A stretch of DNA of 64,000 nt from Branchiostoma floridae (lineage: Eukaryota > Chordata > Leptocardii > Amphioxiformes > Branchiostomatidae). Below are positions 44,854 to 57,400 of the stretch, in pieces. The notes below the pieces were generated by a model. That model was not told the DNA's origin, searched no databases, and worked only from the letters and a program-made list of their open reading frames with translations. The position numbers and the translations under genes are program-made. The stretch lies in assembly GCF_000003815.2 (NCBI RefSeq), contig NC_049997.1, positions 12,080,459 through 12,144,458 on the forward strand, in the 5' to 3' direction. Positions within the stretch are counted from its first letter, which is position 1. Every line of letters begins with the position of its first letter.

Positions 44854-47800
44854 CTACACCTTGATTTCCAAATGTTGGTGTTGTCTTATCTCTTCCATAA
44901 TTTCTTCCTCTTTGGGTTCAGTGAGACCACTTCTAAACAAGTGGTGCACCGACTCTACCCTGACTTCTGTAAACGATAACGTACGACTGCGCCCTTCGTC
45001 TTCCGGTTCTTCCTTAATGGCATTCGACTTGTCCCATTTGGTGATGAAGTTCTCAAGAACGAGAGCGATGAAGCAGTTCACGTAGACCACCACGGAGACG
45101 AGCCACCACACGATGAAGAAAAGCTGTGCCCAGCCCGTGCTTAACGCATCCTTGTACGCGAACAGAAACACCATCCAGTTATTGACAACCATCACGTCCC
45201 ACAACACGACTAACGCTGAGGCAAAATCGTTAAAGTTGTTGGCCCAATAGTTCAACTGCTGGTAGCTCCCGCACGTGAGATTCGGGGTGCGGAAGGTCTC
45301 GTAGTCTGTCACACCGCTGAATATCTCGATCCCGAGGATCGCGAAGATGTAGTAGATCACGACGAGGATTCCCGCGAAGGCGCGCATGTTCTTGATGAGG
45401 TCGAGCAGCGTGCTCAGCACGAGGGACATGGTTTTGAAGAGCGAGATAACGCGTAGGAGACGGAACATGATGAGGATGTTGGTGATGCGGATGAGGTCCC
45501 ACAGTTCGATCACGGTCTCCACTTTGTCCTTTCGGTCAAGTTCAGAGAAAGGAGACCCGTACTCTACCAGCGTCATAATCTCCACTATCACGAGACCGAA
45601 GGTCACCAACGCATCAAAGATGTATGTTTTCCTGAATTGTGGTGAAAGTTATCTATTAGGACACTATGTTTTTAATTCAAATTTTTAAAAACCATGTAAT
45701 AACTTATGACAGTAAACTAGGGCATGCAGTTTCCAAAAGGCAAATTCTGCCCCTACTTGTGACCTTGAAAACTTACAACAGCTTCAAGAGCTGCTAGTAG
45801 AAAACCAAAATCTTCACACACCTGTTAAAGCAAAGTTCAAACAGCACTAGTACACCAGCGCCCCCTACCTGATCCTGTAGTACCTCCAGCCCAGCAGGAC
45901 AAACTTGAGGCACTGTTCCACCAGGTAGTACACCACAAAGACAAAGTTCAGGAGTTCCAGGTCTGAGTTGGTCGCATTCAGCTGGATTTGGGTGAAGTTA
46001 AGAAGAGGAAATGACGTCATATCACCAAAATTCCTTGTGACATACAACATAAAATACGATACTGACATCAGTTCCACTAGGAATGATGTATACATACCGT
46101 AAGACTTACAAATACAATAGAAATTTTTTTTTTTCAATATCACTTTTTATTCTTTGCTGATGGTAAATAAGACCAGTGTAACTGAATGGACCAGTTGTTC
46201 TAAAGAAGGCTAAAGACACAGCAAAATCTTTGGAAACTGGAAAACTGCAGTATAAGAATTCAGATCTTGTCAAGATGTATGAACCTAACTGGTGTAAAAT
46301 TGCCTTTCAGATGGTTAGCGTTCAACAGTTTTAATGATCAGCTTGTTTCACCAAATAAAACTGATAGGACAGAGAAAAGTTTAGGATTGGAAAATGGTTT
46401 TATAACATTAATTTCATACACCTAAGTTCTGTAGAAAAATTCATATTCCTAATGCAACTAGACAAACCATCGAACATAAAACATATCTGCTCTTTTATCT
46501 CCACTATAACAGAGAAGCGAGAAGTTGAATTTATCCAGCAATAGTCTCATTTTGTATCTGTGAACTGTATCTTTTCAACATGTCTTGTTGTGACCTGTAC
46601 TTAGCCCAGGGTGGCAAAAATGTGCAATAAAGTTCTTCAATCTAATTCTTCAATTAATGCCAGGATTCCTCACTGACCTGATCATACTCTATGGTGAGCA
46701 GGATAGAGACTGTGAGGATGTTGGACAGGGCAACCACACAACACAAGTACTCAAAGTACCGGTGTGCAATCATCTTCTGTAGAAACTGTAGCCAGGAGTG
46801 TCTGCAAAACAGATCTAGTCTTTAAACATAACAGTCTAAGAAGATATGCCATTTTCACTTACATGTAAACAATACACTTGTAAGAACATTTTCCATCTAA
46901 TTAATCTACAGCAATTATCATTTGAAGCTCATCTGTGTTTGTAGTCGCCATCTCTAGTACAATCATTATGCTAAACTTTCTTCCAACACAATAAAGGGAT
47001 ACACGGATCAAATTTTCAATGCCCAGTCAACCACTGTCGCCTTCTTTAGGATCAATGGCGACAGTGGCCGTTGAAATTTGATCCGTGTAGGCCTTTGTGT
47101 TGGAAAAAAATTAAGCATTGTAGTAATTTGTACTACAATCTACAGCAATATCTATCTTTAATATGAATCATACAGTAGTGTGTATATGATACTTCGTGAA
47201 TGTCTGTCTACCATACCTGAATGCTGGTAGAGGCGGCCTGTGATGAACCTCGTAGTCTAAGTCTAACAGATCAAAAACCGCCTGGAACTGTGCCGCGTTG
47301 TACGTCCCGAACATGTCCCTCCCCAACTTGTCCGTGATCCTCCGTTCTGCGCCCTTCGGCAGGGAGACCTTCTCGATCACGTGGTAGATCGTGCTGACGC
47401 GTACGCTGTCGTTGTCGGAGTTCGTGCTGAGCTCCTTGTTCTGCTGACTCAGCACCTCAAAGGCAGTACGTACCGCGACCCTCCTACGGAAGAAACTGCC
47501 CTGCAGCGAAGACTGGAGGTAGCCACGGAACTGGTTATAGATGACAGCTGTCATCATGTTGAAGAGGAGGTACAAGCCAATCGCAAGGAAAAGGATAAAG
47601 TAGACGGCGTACAGACGGTTGTGAGAGTACGCCGTCATCGTGACGTCCGGGTTGTTTGCCGTGGTCAGGAGGACGAGTAGCGTGATGAAAGCGTTCCACA
47701 GCGAATGGAAGTTCGGGTCGCTGATGCCAGTTGTAGCTCTGTCTACTGGTACCCATGTGCTGTTTTTACCAGGGCCAGTTGAACCCACAGGTTCCGAGAA

Positions 47801-49941
47801 CAACAACATCCCGACAATTGTAAAGAAGTACACATGGAGAAACTGTAGCACCAGCACTGCGAAAATCTCTGGTAGGGTCCGCTTTATGCAGTTTACAGTC
47901 TTTTTCATCAAAGAGGAATTCTGTAGGAGGAAGAAAGGACGTAGAAAGCGCCGAATACGCAAGACCGGACGATAACGCAGCGTTCCGGGGACTTGTACGA
48001 CACACAGGACGCCAAGTGTCACCATCCAATCCAGAAGCGACACGATGAGGATTAGAACATACGCGATCAACCACGGACTTTTGAGAAACTTCTCCTTTCC
48101 AACTAAGTAGGTTTTGACTACAAAATCAGCGAGGAAGATGAGAAGACAGACCAGTTCTATCGACTCCGTAACGCCGCACGGGGGCTCCCATTGGCTGGTT
48201 TGATTCGTCCCGTTTCTGTCCCTGAAGAGCATCTGCGTGTCGGAGGTGTAAGAGAGAGACGATGGGCGCTCGAAGAACGCGAGAATGAGCAGGACGGATA
48301 TGGCTGCGTACATGCCCCACTGGACCCAGTTGGAGTAGTACAGGCGGTACAGGCGTAATGACCACGGGTCCACGCGATGGTGGATGGAACGGTACTGGAA
48401 AGGAGACAATACATTCTTATGATATTCTCAAATGATTCCAAATGAATAAAAAACTTTGCTTTGACACAAGATGAAATCAAGAATATACACATTCTTGACA
48501 TGAGAAAGAGGTAATTGTACATGTATGATTGTACATTTTACAAAAGTACTTTTACAGTTGTTGAATAAAGAAACTAGCCATAGCATCTTTAAATTTTCTA
48601 CATTTTAGAAGGACCAACTACCAATTGTAACATTGTCAACAACAATCATAGTGATATGCTGCTTTTACCAGAAAGTATGTTCTCTGTCCCTATTATGAAA
48701 TCAATTTTTGTCCTGTTACATAGGAAGTCTGACTTACATGAATGGCATCTTCCACAAAGACAACAGCCTGCAACAGGATGTCTTCATCTGAAATAAGACA
48801 AAGAGGAGTCAAGTATGCATATAGGGAAAGCCATGTTACAAATGTCCGGATTAGAGCTGTGTACCTAAACAAATTTTAGGTACAGGTACAGGTACACAAG
48901 TTTAGGTACAGGTCCGGACTTGAACCTGTACCTGAACTACTTGTTCAAGTAAAAGTCGATCTTCAATAAGGATAGAAGCATGTTTGAACCAATAAAAACG
49001 TGTTTGTTATGGTAGACACATGATGCAACAAAAATTTGACCCTTACAAAATTGTTGTTTTTCCCTCACTGGGGCTCAGAGACTGCCATGGTAATTTCACA
49101 GTAATTTTATCTGTCAAAGTGGCCACCCTCTGACCTGTTATCCTGTCTGGCTTAATTGCACTAATTAGATACAGGTCCAGTATGGTACACCAGTGTTCCG
49201 GTATTTTGTACCTGTACCTAATTGACTGTACCGGTACTGTACCTGTACCTAATTGACTGTACCGGTTCTGTATCGGCACACTGTACTGGTACACAGCCCT
49301 AGTCCGGATCCCTTAAGCTCTAGAGGACCAGTCAGTTCCAGGAGGTCTGCAAGGAGCATGATTCATCCATTATCAGGACATTTCGACTCCTAGATGTTTT
49401 ACTCTCACCTGCACAATCGGTTGAGACTTAAGATTTTTACAAATCATTGTTTGTAGCTAAATTTTGTTGGGATATTGTTTGGGTTAGTATTAAAAAAAAG
49501 TTAAGCCCTTCCCGTGCCTGATGGCACATAGGGTGGCGCCCATCTCTGTTTCCTTAGCCCTGGGCCACACAACGCAATCACTACAGCAGGGGGCTAGTCC
49601 ACTGGTAGTGGTGTGTGTTCAACTTTCATACTCTTTCCCGAATGTTGAGTGCTAAGCAGAGAAAGCAGCATGTACCATTTTTATAGTCTTTGGTATGACT
49701 CGGCCGGGGATCGAACTCACAACCTCACGAACACTCTACCCACTAGGCCATTGCACCATTGGGTTAGTATTAGGGATGTCATTTGTATGCACTAGTACAG
49801 GTCTTCTTTTGTAACAATATCAGTCAGAAAAACTCTATAAATAGTATAATAGTCAATAGATATTAGTCCTGACACGTCAATTATAGCATCTAAAACAACA
49901 TACTTCTGACATGCATTTGAACAAGCAGCCTGTGTCGTACC

Positions 49942-49994
<53 letters not shown>

Positions 49995-50143
49995 ATAAGA
50001 CCACACAAAGGAAAAGAACATGCATGCCATGGTGGTTAAGAAAGTAACTACAAACCTTGCACGGACCCAGTTTGGGCAAACTGATCGGAGCCTACAGTTT
50101 CCAAGTCTCGCTCAAACATTGAGTCAATGTACCTCCTTTGCAT
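44854..50143 (-). CDS. TPCN2: Two-pore calcium/cation channel 2
   Basis: Exons, all complement: 50056..50091 (or 50056..50143 if the local ATG is used), 48738..48787, 47217..48394, 46678..46801, 45869..45981 and 44854..45631, with the stop at 44856-44854. Every junction has GT-AG borders and matching phase. The product is an endolysosomal channel gated by PI(3,5)P2 and NAADP that releases Na+/Ca2+. Seen in order: LLQAVVFVEDAIHYRSIHHR, a hallmark TPC2 start; domain I with PPCGVTES and RRFLRPFFLLQNSSLMKK; filter I LLTTANNPDV; S6 QFRGYL; then domain II with FRLLRVISL and filter II MVVNNW. Length is 776 residues from the local ATG, or about 794 with the upstream exon, against 752 in human. Dense match to recalled human TPC2 separates it from TPC1 and TPC3. 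Two coding exons of 1178 and 778 nt are unusually long. Confidence 0.92.
46575..46665 (+). repeat. CR1-like retrotransposon 3' end
   Basis: The stretch ggtggcaaaaatgtgcaata followed by aagttcttcaatctaattcttcaat has the look of a CR1/L2-type 3' terminus with short terminal repeats. It lies in a TPCN2 intron, antisense to the gene. Confidence 0.5.
46962..47125. mobile_element. Palindromic MITE, family 3, copy b
   Basis: tacacggatcaaattttcaa and ttgaaatttgatccgtgta are inverted arms around cgacagtgg words. The outer arms are gctaaactttcttccaacac and its near complement. It lies in the TPCN2 intron between 46801 and 47217. Confidence 0.8.
48852..49301. mobile_element. hAT-type non-autonomous element rich in ggtaca words
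   Basis: The ends tagagctgtgtacc and ggtacacagcccta are inverted and flanked by a perfect 8-bp duplication, gtccggat (48844-48851 and 49302-49309), the hallmark of hAT transposition. The subterminal parts are built of aggtac/gtacct repeats, plausible transposase-binding arrays. 450 bp, in the TPCN2 intron between 48787 and 50056. Confidence 0.88.
49493..49758 (-). mobile_element. tRNA-derived SINE, single unit
   Basis: Minus orientation: the head starts tggtgcaatggcctagtggg, then a B box gagttcgatcccc and ggccgagtcataccaaag. It ends in a T-run on its own strand and is flanked by the 14-bp duplication ttgggttagtatta (49479-49492 and 49759-49772). Same family as unit 2 of the composite at 18005-18290. 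Confidence 0.9.
49945..49988. repeat. (TA)n microsatellite
   Basis: Twenty-two uninterrupted TA dinucleotides followed by catgta. Confidence 0.97.
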
Positions 50144-50947
50144 GCTAGTGAAAATTCATGCACAGACCTCAGCTCGAAATTCTAAAACTAACGATCTTGG
50201 TTGAAGTTGCGTAGTAAGCAGTTCATGAACTTATTGATTCGAAGTCAAGAGTTGCTGAGTAGAAACTGAAATTCTTAAACAAAAACAGTTTAAGATTCAA
50301 ATAGTCTAATGTCAGCTGTTCAGTTCAAACCTTTCCATACTAAGTTACCTTGTGGCCACTACAGACATGTTTTACAGTTAAGTCAACAGCAAGAAAATGG
50401 TTAAGAGCTAAAGAGAGGGTGTAATTTTAAAGTGCTGACGTGACCACCCTACAACACTGCAGTAGTGACGTTATGTGTACTTTGTAGTCTGGGTGTTTGT
50501 AACTGATTGAACCATAGTTAAATATTAACCCTAGAAGTGTCAGGCAAATTTGCATGTGTATCAGAAGCAACCAAGAGAATGTATTAGAAAGGATAATCTA
50601 ATCAGCACTGATATTTCTTTTGTTTAACAGCTAATTTCATTAAAGTATTTTCTTAATCATTTTTAAGGTGCTAAGATCAGTGTGCTAGAGCACTGAGTTA
50701 CTCAATGACCAAACAATTCAAACAAGACAATCAGAAATACTAGTAGTTGACATAGAGAATGTAGAACAAATGCTCTTTTAACTAGGTATAATTTACTTTC
50801 CCTAACTCAAGTACTTAGCACTTATATATAATTAGCTTTACTTTAACTTTTACTTTACTTAACTCAAACCTGCCCAAGAAGACCACTCAGGGAAGTGTAT
50901 AGATTCTGGTCTACATGGACAGGTGGTCACTAAAGAAGGGATTCTAA

Positions 50948-51306
50948 ATCAGGGCTCGAAATACTTTTTTCTGCTACTGCACTGGTGAAGGTAACATGAA
51001 AATTACCTGCACCAGACAATTTACTGCACCATATGGGTTAAGGAAGTATGGATCGTACTAAAATTGTTCAGGAACCATTGCTATTTTTTCTTTTATAGTA
51101 CAATGTATTATACTTTATTGGTGGTAGCAGCCAATGCAGCTAAGAACATTATCCACATGCACGTACATCATTTATGTATAAAACCCAGTATATGGACCAG
51201 TGAAGGTTAGGTGCAGGTTATAGGTGCAGATAGACACCAGATATACCTGCACAGAACCAATTTTACCTGCACTAACCTGCATATGCAAGTGGTATTTCAA
51301 GCCCTG
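50948..51306. mobile_element. Possible hAT-like MITE
   Basis: The ends cagggctcgaaatac and gtatttcaagccctg (read from the right) are inverted, and the interior is rich in acctgca words. I could not see a clean target duplication, so the boundaries are less certain than for 48852-49301. Confidence 0.6.
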
Positions 51307-51719
51307 TGAATGTTTGTGTGGATTGGAAAAAATTTAAAAAATAGCTAAATAAGGGACCGCCAAAAAGTGGTACCAATAGCCAGGGGGGGAACGGGTTTTC
51401 TGCGCGTTAAAAATCTGCGCGCGCGTTAAAAATCTGCGCGTTAAAAAATTAAGTTGTGCATTGAGAAATTCTTATGCAGAAAAATGTGACCCCATTATAT
51501 GACTTTACATCTGTTACCTGAATTTTTGGTTTGAAAAGCCCCTAATTTTTAGGTCCCTTGGGAATAGGCTAATTTGCATATCCAGAACATTTCAAAATCA
51601 CTTGAATTAGACACAAATACATGGAAAAATTACTAGTGTGAGGCTTTATATCATAAGATATAACTGCTTGAGGCTTCTTTCCATTCTACAAGCTTCATTT
51701 GCGGCATTTAACGCCCCGT

Positions 51720-51819
51720 NNNNNNNNNNNNNNNNNNNNNNNNNNNNNNNNNNNNNNNNNNNNNNNNNNNNNNNNNNNNNNNNNNNNNNNNNNNNNNNNN
51801 NNNNNNNNNNNNNNNNNNN
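51720..51819. other. Assembly gap, 100 N
   Basis: Exactly 100 N, the usual placeholder for a gap of unknown length. It lies within the inferred first intron of TPCN2. Confidence 0.99.
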
Positions 51820-53450
51820 GACTCAGTATGGAACACATCCATCCAGATACAGAAATTAGCTTGTGCATAGCAGTCATGTACAAAACTTTATCAGCTGTAG
51901 TAAGCCTGGATACCATTCACTATGGCTAATGCGAGCTCATTCTTTTTGCTTGCTTGAACAGAAATAAGCCAGGGGCAACAGTGGAGGCTTGTACCTAGGC
52001 TATGCTACAGTGATGTTTCACTGAATTTCACTGAATATCAAAACTGACCAAATGCAAGCTCAGAGAATGGCACACATTGGGTTACTAGGGTAGTCTTCTG
52101 AAAATTACATTAAATTTTGGTACACAGAAATACACACCCTACAGTGGCTTACATGTAACTACATATAGATGGAAATGTAAAAGACTACTACTACAAAGAA
52201 GACTGTAACATGTATGGTTCTGGTGTTGTCAGTTTATTGTTCTGAATGTGTAAAGTAAATGTTAAATATCATTGGTCAAAATTGTCCGTATGGAATCTTT
52301 CGTATGTGTCTTTTGGGCTGCAAAGTCTATACACTATTTTTAACCAAATATACAAATGTAAATAGATGTTTCAAGAAGCAAGCATGGGGATTAGGAAAGA
52401 ATAATATGTTATTGTGTTTTGAAAATTGATACTAGCACAACTCTTTGAAGCCCACTAGTACTGCTTCATCCAACACTTCTAGTTTGGCATTAACTTTGAT
52501 ATGAATTTTTTTTTTTTTCAGATTGTAGGCATAGTAGTTGCAACTGGCAACAACAGAACTAGAAGTCATGTTTTCCTACAACTTCCTAAATCGAATGCAC
52601 TTGAGAAGTCACAAAAATATTTCTGTCAAAAACACTTATGTTGCATATTCCGTCAAAAAGAATTTGTTGCATAATTCCTGTCATTTTTCTGTAATCCACT
52701 TTTTCTACATGTAATTCACAAGCTTGGCTATACTTTCCAAGATAGGTTAACTACCAAACATGAATCACGTTATAGGGCATTAATGCTGTAACTTAGACCA
52801 CAGCAAGTTAATTTTATGGATGACATCCTCTGCAGAGTGCAAAAATAATGAAGTAGCACAAAAAAACAAGAAGGATAAAAAAAGCAAGTTGGCTAGATTT
52901 TTTGAATAGACACCATAGACGTCGTAACAAGATTTGAAATGACAAAACATGGCATCACAACTAACAACGCACTCATTCCTGTATTCAAGAAGTGAACTAA
53001 AAGCGATACTATTGTAGTATACTGGTATCACTTTGCCAAGTGACAACTACATTCATGCTTTCCATGTTGGTGGCACTCTTACAACTATCCAACAAGTTTC
53101 ACTTCTGTAACTATAGTCATGGCTACCTCCCTAGTGTCACTTCTACAAGTATAAGTTATTAGGCAACAACACGTTTGTCCATTTTGGTCTATTTGACCAT
53201 CCCCGAAGAGGAAAAAAAATCTTTTTTTTTTTTTTTCTGAAATCAGGCGAAAATTAATGAGCGCGCTGATGTCATCCACAAAATTTACTTTCCGTGGCCT
53301 TAGAGCATAATTTAGAATATCACACTGATAAATCGAAGAAGATAACACTGAAACTGACAAAGGCAAATGAAAAAAGTTTTGCATGTCCTGCTGTTCACCC
53401 CTTGAAAAAAGTGCACAACTGGTTTTGCATGTGCACATGAGAGTAGTGGG
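51820..53450. other. Non-coding stretch after the gap
   Basis: AT-rich, with poly-T runs at about 52507 and 53223. No exon or structured repeat is supported. Confidence 0.4.
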
Positions 53451-53459
53451 CGGAGCCAT

Positions 53460-53637
53460 GTAGGGACCTTCAACATGATACGGTTGACCTTTGACCTGTC
53501 ATGGATACGCAGTGACACGACCGCGCGGTCACTTCTCGATTTGGACATTACGTTCTGTTTGTCAGAGCGGGTTCGGCTCGGTATCAGGCACAGTTTTCCA
53601 GAGGTCTACTGATTCTCTACTGCATCTTATCACCAGG
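53460..53637 (+). promoter_or_regulatory. Possible plus-strand promoter and first exon
   Basis: A CpG-richer patch contains a perfect DR1 nuclear-receptor site, TGACCTTTGACCT (53485-53497), and ends in a good donor, TTATCACCAG|gtaatg, at 53637-53638. This would be an untranslated first exon of a plus-strand transcript inside or antisense to TPCN2. No downstream exon could be linked with confidence. The 157-residue frame at 53640-54113 begins at the donor and shows no domain. Confidence 0.3.
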
Positions 53638-54413
53638 TAATGTTACGTTTTGCTATATTCAGTCACACTCGTTATAGAAGAATGGTCAACGACAGATTGA
53701 CAAACGCATGTGAGGTGTGGAACAGATATATACCGAACGCATTCAGGAGGTCCCTCATAACGCAAGGGCCGGTTGTAGTTCTAGATGTGTTGCCGATATA
53801 CCAAGGAGGTCCTAGTCAACTTTGGTATATACGTAGCTTAAAGCATGAGAATATGATGTCTACAAAGTACACGAGCTTTTTCTGGAACACGGTCGCGTGG
53901 TACAGGATTGAATTTCCCATATTATTACACAGCTACTGTTCTGAGGGTGCGATTATCGTATTAGTTACGGTGCTATGGACACAATCCTTGTTTGTGTTCA
54001 TTCCCGTAGATTTCCTGTATTCATCTCACGTCACCCAGCCTATCAACGATGTTATGCATGCAACAGTCATGTGGAACATTCTGTCGATCAGTGTATCCTC
54101 GGTGACAGCCTGAACATTGGTCCGCTCGGGTGGACTTTGAATTTTTGCTGGTGCGTAGCACCACCTCTGAGACGGGAGAAGCGGGTCTTTCAATGGATCA
54201 AGCCCTTCCTGTCTTATCCTTTACTGCCGCAAGCCTTTTAAACCTACCTTCATGGCATGAGCAGTTGTGGCCATCGTAGTAGTTAAAATCTAGCTATATC
54301 AAACTCAAATATACTTATATGGTCATATTTATCGGAGTAGAGCAGTACATAATCAAGCTTATCAAGTTAAAATTTTGTGTCAGCTTTTCACAAACTATAG
54401 TACAAATTGATTT

Positions 54414-57400
54414 CTTGTTGTAGTAGTAGTTGTTGTCCTCGTTTAACGTCTATTATTTCGCTAGACGTGGCCTCTTGGTGCTGAGTAACACATGGTTTGC
54501 ATTTGAGTCAATAGTCTCTCTTGGTATTTAACTCTTGGTTCCTTGTGCTTGAGAGTTGCTGGAGGAGTTTCTAGGAGAGTACGTCGAAACGGTGTGTACT
54601 CTCAATGTACTGGGAGAAGGCCATGTACATCTGTTTGTTGATTCCTTCTGAGAGGTCTTCTCTCATTCCAGCAAGCGTAGTGATGTCCGTGTCTCTGCTG
54701 TCCTCTGCTGTGTTGTATGTCTCATATATATTCTCCACTTCTAGCAGCATGTGTTGTCTTTCCTTTTCGTAGCGAGGGCAGTGGTACAGGAAGTGGTTGG
54801 TGGTCTCCACAGCGCCGCAGTTTGTGCAGCTAGGTGAGATTTCAGGGTTCATCCAGTTTTGATAGGAGTTGAGTCTGGTATGGCCGCTCACTAGCTGGTT
54901 GATGATGACTTGTGTGCTTCTTCTTCCAAGTGTTTGTCCTTTCTTCTTCATGTTGGTGGCAATTTTCTGCATGTGTTGGCTTCTTGTGTTCAGCTTGGTC
55001 CTTCTGTTCCATCTCTCGTGTGCTTGTGACTCAATGTGTTTCATGGCTTGCTGTTTTGTCCAGGATGTGTAGTTCTGGCAGTTCCTTGCTTCCTCTGCTG
55101 CTAGCTTAGCTTCCTTGTCAGCAATTTCATTTCCAGGAATACCCATGTGTCCTGGGCACCAGGTGATCTGTATGGTGTGGCCTTTAGATTTAAGTGTGCT
55201 GAGTTTGCTTCTGAGTGTGTTTATCAGGCTGTTGTAGGCTTCCACTTGTTGCACCCCTGTGACGGTTTCAATCGCTGCCTTGCAGTCGCAGAGGAGGAGT
55301 ATCTTGTTTGATGTGGTCGGTCTTCTGGTGATGGTGTCTATGGCTAGGTGTAGTCCCTCGAGTTCCCCTTCGTAGTTATTTGATTTGCTGGCTACCGGTT
55401 TGCGTACAGCGAAAGGCTCCGTGGTTCCCCACTTTTCGTACACTACTGCAGCACAACCGGTGGGCCCAGGGTTCCCAAGGGCCGAGCCGTCAGTGAAGAT
55501 GACTGTGGTGGGTACATTGTCGTCTGTGATGTCTTGTAGTATGGTCAGGATTTCTTCTCGTGCCTTGTCTTTACCCCCTGTGGTGATGGTTGTAGCTGTA
55601 AAGGACCCAGTGATGCTGCCCATGGTGAACGGAGGAAGTCTTGAGTCGTAGTATGGCTCTTTGTCCACCATGCTTTCTTCCATCTCGCCCTTCATTTCGT
55701 TGAGTCTGGTCTGTAGCAGATGAAGCGGAGTTCCGATGTGGATGTCTGTCTTGTGTGAGTTCATGTTTGTGATGGCGTCGAAGATGGGATTTCCCGTGTG
55801 TTTGGACTTCATTCTTAGGTAGCTTTGTGCCTGTCTGCAAGTGAGATGGATGTCAATAGGTGGGATGCCGGCTAACGATTCCAGGGCCTCAGTGCTTGTT
55901 CTCTCGAGACATCCAGTAGCAGTGAGTAGTGCCTGTCTCTGTATAGGAGAGTAAGCCTTCTCCAGTCTGTCTTTGGCAGCGATGGTGCATTCAGTAGCAT
56001 AGTCTAGGATGGGTCTGACCAGAGTTGTGTACAGCAGGATGTGGGCTTGTTGAGAGGGATTCTTCTTAGCTTGTGTGACCTTGCTTACAGCTTTCAGGGC
56101 TCTGAAAGCCTTCGCCTTTGTCGTCGTGATGTGTTTGTCGTAGGAGAGTTGTTGGTCTAGTGTGACTCCTACAAGCTTGAAGTTGTCAACCACTTCAATG
56201 CTCTTGTTGTCAACTGTCAAGTCCTCTATCTCTATGTTATCTGCTTGTGGAGGGGGAAATATCATGGCTTTAGTTTTGCTCTGTTGGATCTTCATGTTCC
56301 AGAGTGGGCACCAGCTAAGGATGACTTTGGAGATGCCAGCCTCTACCTCTTCCTTTACTGATTGGATATCTTCCCCAGACGACCAGCCTGCTCCGTCATC
56401 TGCGTACTGGAAGTTATCAAGGTTGGTGTCTGTGTATGCGTCAGCTGTGTATAGGTTGCAGAGTGTTGTAGATAGTACCGCCCCTTGGGGGATGCCGACT
56501 TTACTCTGTTGTGGAGGTGTTGTTATTGAGTTGATCCTGTAGCTGGCTTCTCTGTCTTTGAGGAAGGAGCTTAGATAACACAGCATCCTTCCTTTGATGC
56601 CTCTGGTGATGAGCTTGTACAGCAGGCCCTCCTGCCAGACCCGATCGAAGCAGGCTTCGTAGTCTGCGAAGACTGCTATTGTTGTTTTGTTTTGCCTCCA
56701 GCCTTCTGTGATATCTTGAGTGAGTCTGAGTACACCATGTGAAGCAGTCCTGTGTCTTCTATAGGCTTCTTGGGTGTGGGAGAAGTGGTTGTTGACTTCA
56801 GCCCACCATGTCAGTCGGTTGTTGATCACTCTTTCCATGATTTTTCCTATTACACTGGATAGGGTGATGGGACGGTAGGATTTGATCAGGTTGTAGTTGT
56901 CTTTGCCGGGCTTGCGTATAAGGACTTTGGTGTCTTGCTTCATTTGTGTAGGTAGTTCGCCATGCCTCCATATGGATTGTATCAAGAAATGTAGTGCTTC
57001 TGTGAGTGCCTTTCCTCCTTTCTTAATCATGACGGGGAGGATGCCTTCGATGGGGCTAGGAGCTGAGTTACAATTCATCTTCCCAATTGCTGCTTCTACT
57101 TCTTCCAGTTCTAGGTCATAGTTCAGGGGGTCTTCCTGATCGTCATCTTCTTTGACTGCTTCTGTCTGGTGTTTGATGGATGTTTCCACTGCGTGTGAGA
57201 CGTTGTGTTTCCAGTGTGAGAGATCTGTATTCATTTCAACTTCAGATGGGGCGAAGGTGTCAGTAGCAACCTGTGCGATCTCTTGGTCAGATGTGGCAAT
57301 ATCTCCATTGGCTAGATTCAATGGCTGTACGACAGATTTTGCGTTATTGTTCAGGTGGGTTTTGATGGTTTTCCAGAAAGATTGAGGTTTTTTGGGGTCC

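Noticed and set aside
53640-54113. 157-residue plus-strand frame with hydrophobic patches
   Set aside because: No domain recognised, it begins exactly at a splice donor, base composition is not coding-like, and a second frame overlaps it.
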